Source: an uncultured Flavobacteriaceae bacterium
GTDB lineage: Bacteria > Bacteroidota > Bacteroidia > Flavobacteriales > Flavobacteriaceae
Direction: 5' to 3'
DNA length: 64,000 bases
NCBI GenBank assembly: GCA_947502495.1
Contig: CANNAC010000009.1
Span: forward strand, 1-64,000
The position numbers and the translations under genes are program-made. Positions within the stretch are counted from its first letter, which is position 1, and every line of letters starts with the position of its first letter. Positions 62,340-64,000 of the stretch are shown here, piece by piece. Below the pieces are notes generated by a model. The model saw only the letters and a program-made list of their open reading frames with translations, was not told where the DNA came from and did not search any database.

Positions 62340-63230
62340 ATGAAAAACGTAGCAGTAATTGGAGCTGGAACCATGGGAAATGGTATTGCACATACCTTTG
62401 CACAATCCGGATTTAACGTACAACTTATAGATATTAGCGAAGCATCTCTAGAAAAAGGGATACAAACCATTTCTAAAAATTTAGATAGAATGGTTGCTAA
62501 AGAAAGAATTACAGAAGCAGATAAAGCTGAAACTTTAGGAAACATTACCACTTTTACGAGTATTCCTGAAGGTGTTAAAAATGTTGGACTTGTAGTAGAA
62601 GCTGCAACAGAAAATGTAGATTTAAAACTTAAAATTTTTAAGCAATTAGACGAAGCTTGTGCTGCAGATACCATTTTAGCATCTAATACTTCTTCTATTT
62701 CCATTACACAAATAGCTGCAGTTACTAATCGCCCAGATAAAGTAATCGGTATGCACTTTATGAATCCGGTGCCAATTATGAAATTGGTAGAGATTATTAG
62801 AGGTTACAATACTAGTGACGAAGTAACCAATACCATTATGGAGCTTTCTAAAAAATTAGGAAAGACACCAACAGAGGTTAACGATTATCCGGGTTTTGTA
62901 GCAAACCGTATTTTAATGCCAATGCTTAACGAAGCTATTGAAACACTTTACAATGGTGTTGCAGGTGTAGAAGAAATTGATACCGTTATGAAACTTGGTA
63001 TGGCGCATCCAATGGGACCATTACAATTAGCAGATTTTATTGGACTAGACATTTGCCTTTCTATTTTAAATGTGATGTATGACGGATTTAAAAATCCAAA
63101 ATACGCACCTTGTCCCTTATTAGTAAATATGGTAAGAGCAGGAAAACTAGGTGTGAAATCTGGGGAAGGTTTTTATGATTACTCAGAAAGTAGAAAAGCG
63201 GAGAAAGTTTCGAAGCAGTTTGCTAAGTAA
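62340..63230 (+). CDS. 3-hydroxybutyryl-CoA dehydrogenase
   Basis: A 296-residue protein of the 3-hydroxyacyl-CoA dehydrogenase family. The NAD motif is VIGAGTMGNGIAHTFAQSG at 5-23, catalytic His is in GMHFMNPVP, and the C-terminal domain has GFVANRILMPMLNEA and the MAHPMGPLQLADFIGLD block. It interconverts 3-hydroxybutyryl-CoA and acetoacetyl-CoA in short-chain fatty acid or amino acid metabolism. It has the hairpin leader just upstream. A dispersed repeat follows, then a DUF1015 gene. Confidence 0.93.
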   Translation: MKNVAVIGAGTMGNGIAHTFAQSGFNVQLIDISEASLEKGIQTISKNLDRMVAKERITEADKAETLGNITTFTSIPEGVKNVGLVVEAATENVDLKLKIFKQLDEACAADTILASNTSSISITQIAAVTNRPDKVIGMHFMNPVPIMKLVEIIRGYNTSDEVTNTIMELSKKLGKTPTEVNDYPGFVANRILMPMLNEAIETLYNGVAGVEEIDTVMKLGMAHPMGPLQLADFIGLDICLSILNVMYDGFKNPKYAPCPLLVNMVRAGKLGVKSGEGFYDYSESRKAEKVSKQFAK

Positions 63231-63237
63231 AAATTGA

Positions 63238-63334
63238 AATGTCATTGCGAGAAGCGATGAAAGAGCGACGAAGCAATCTTAAACATTTTAACTTAAAATT
63301 TAAAAGATTGCCACGTCCTTCGTCCTCGCAATGA
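63238..63334. repeat. Dispersed palindromic repeat (GTCATTGCGAG type)
   Basis: The element begins GTCATTGCGAGAAGCGATG and ends CGTCCTTCGTCCTCGCAATG followed by AC. The ends are inverted copies, with GCAATCTT and AAGATTGC as an inner stem. The same family is inserted in frame in hsdS. Its right end lies 12 bp before the chosen start of the DUF1015 gene and contains an in-frame ATG. Confidence 0.85.
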
Positions 63335-63345
63335 CCATTAAAAAT

Positions 63346-64000
63346 ATGCCAAAAATAATTCCGTTTAAAGCCGTTCGTCCTACACGAGACAAAGTAAGTC
63401 TGGTAGCATCACGCTCATACCAAACCTATACACAAGCAGAACGTGAAGCACGATTAGATTATAATCCGTTTTCCTTTTTACATATTGTAAATCCGGGTTA
63501 TAAATATGCACATGAGATTACGGGAGAAGAGCGTTACACATTAGTAAAAAATCGTTATTCCGAATTTAAAGAGGATAACATCTTTGTACAAGACAAAAAA
63601 CCTTCCTTTTATATTTATAAAATTGTAGATCGGGAACATCAAGTTTTTCATGGAATTGTAGCAGCGGCAAGCGCGGAAGATTACGAAAATGACATTATAA
63701 AAAAACACGAAGACACTTTAGAATTTCGTGAGACTATTTTTAAAGATTATTTAAAAACCGTTGGTTTTAATGCCGAACCTGTACTACTCACCTATCCGGA
63801 TAATAAAATTATTGCTTCCATTTTAAAAAACACCGAAAAGGAACGAGCAGAATTCGAGTTCACCACAACCTTTAGGGACACACATTATTTGTGGAAAATT
63901 GAAGATGACACTACCATTGAAACCATTAGTCAAGAATTTAAAAAAATGGAAACCATCTATATTGCAGATGGTCATCATCGTTCTTCTTCTTCCTATTTAT
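63346..64000 (+). CDS. DUF1015 protein (partial, runs off the window end)
   Basis: An open frame from ATG 63346 to the window end (218 codons), missing from the track because it has no stop. MPKIIPFKAVRPTRDKV is the usual N-terminus of DUF1015, followed by NPFSFLHIVNP, a KPSFYIYKI strand, and an IADGHHRSSSSY motif close to the window end. The family is uncharacterised but often found near amino acid-metabolism genes. An alternative ATG at 63331, inside the preceding repeat, is also in frame. Confidence 0.85.
   Translation, partial: MPKIIPFKAVRPTRDKVSLVASRSYQTYTQAEREARLDYNPFSFLHIVNPGYKYAHEITGEERYTLVKNRYSEFKEDNIFVQDKKPSFYIYKIVDREHQVFHGIVAAASAEDYENDIIKKHEDTLEFRETIFKDYLKTVGFNAEPVLLTYPDNKIIASILKNTEKERAEFEFTTTFRDTHYLWKIEDDTTIETISQEFKKMETIYIADGHHRSSSSYL

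Noticed and set aside
62155-62704. Minus-strand ORFs near the dehydrogenase start
   Set aside because: They lie in repeat DNA or opposite the conserved NAD-binding region.

Overview
This window is chromosomal DNA from a member of the Bacteroidota, most likely a marine Flavobacteriaceae. The DNA is AT-rich. Gene starts lack Shine-Dalgarno sequences, and several have a TAnnTTTG-type -7 box close to the start codon. There is a type IX secretion (T9SS) sorting-domain protein, bacillithiol genes (bshB1, ytxJ-like), a fused CcsB-CcsA cytochrome c maturation protein, TonB-plug proteins and many small dispersed palindromic repeats. I cannot name the species. || Region 1 (1-14 kb) is an accessory defence island. 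On the minus strand, a prokaryotic viperin (radical SAM) fused at its N-terminus to a CMP-kinase-like domain is followed by an overlapping 97-codon gene and a HAD 5'-nucleotidase-like gene. A 46-codon ORF lies just upstream. Divergent from it is a LytS-like histidine kinase with a LytTR response regulator. The gap between them holds two exact 11-bp direct repeats at a 21-bp period, the geometry of a LytTR operator. Next comes a type I restriction-modification locus, read on the minus strand as hsdM, hsdS, fic, hsdR, then a GIY-YIG nuclease. hsdM and hsdS carry in-frame insertions of dispersed palindromic repeats. || Region 2 (15-20.5 kb) is a one-strand methionine-sulfoxide repair and oxidative-stress cluster: msrB, msrA, selO, an aldo/keto reductase, a divergent second msrA, and an alpha/beta-hydrolase-OsmC fusion. 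|| Region 3 (20.5-22 kb) is a REP-associated tyrosine transposase (RAYT) inside its own REP repeats, with a higher-order repeat of about 184 bp. || Region 4 (22-64 kb) is mostly core flavobacterial genes: two M28 peptidases, tRNA-His, bshB1, rlmF, a Cys/Met-metabolism PLP enzyme, a pseudouridine synthase, mscL, ccsBA, truncated haemoglobin, kdsC, a UbiA prenyltransferase, maf, mscS, a secreted PIG-L protein, a sodium/solute symporter with a 31-codon companion, two tandem TonB-plug proteins, ytxJ, clpB, a T9SS protein, mqo, an OmpW-like porin, deoC, deoD, smpB, pcm, a Gfo/Idh/MocA oxidoreductase, 3-hydroxybutyryl-CoA dehydrogenase and the start of a DUF1015 gene. || The less expected signals are non-coding. 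The gap after rlmF holds three copies of the gene's own 3' end, each separated by a palindromic element. Three unlinked genes (bshB1, ytxJ, 3-hydroxybutyryl-CoA dehydrogenase) have near-identical hairpin leaders 16-19 nt before the ATG. A perfect 18-bp hairpin stands in the mscL-ccsBA gap. All functional calls come from reading motifs by eye; no database search was possible.
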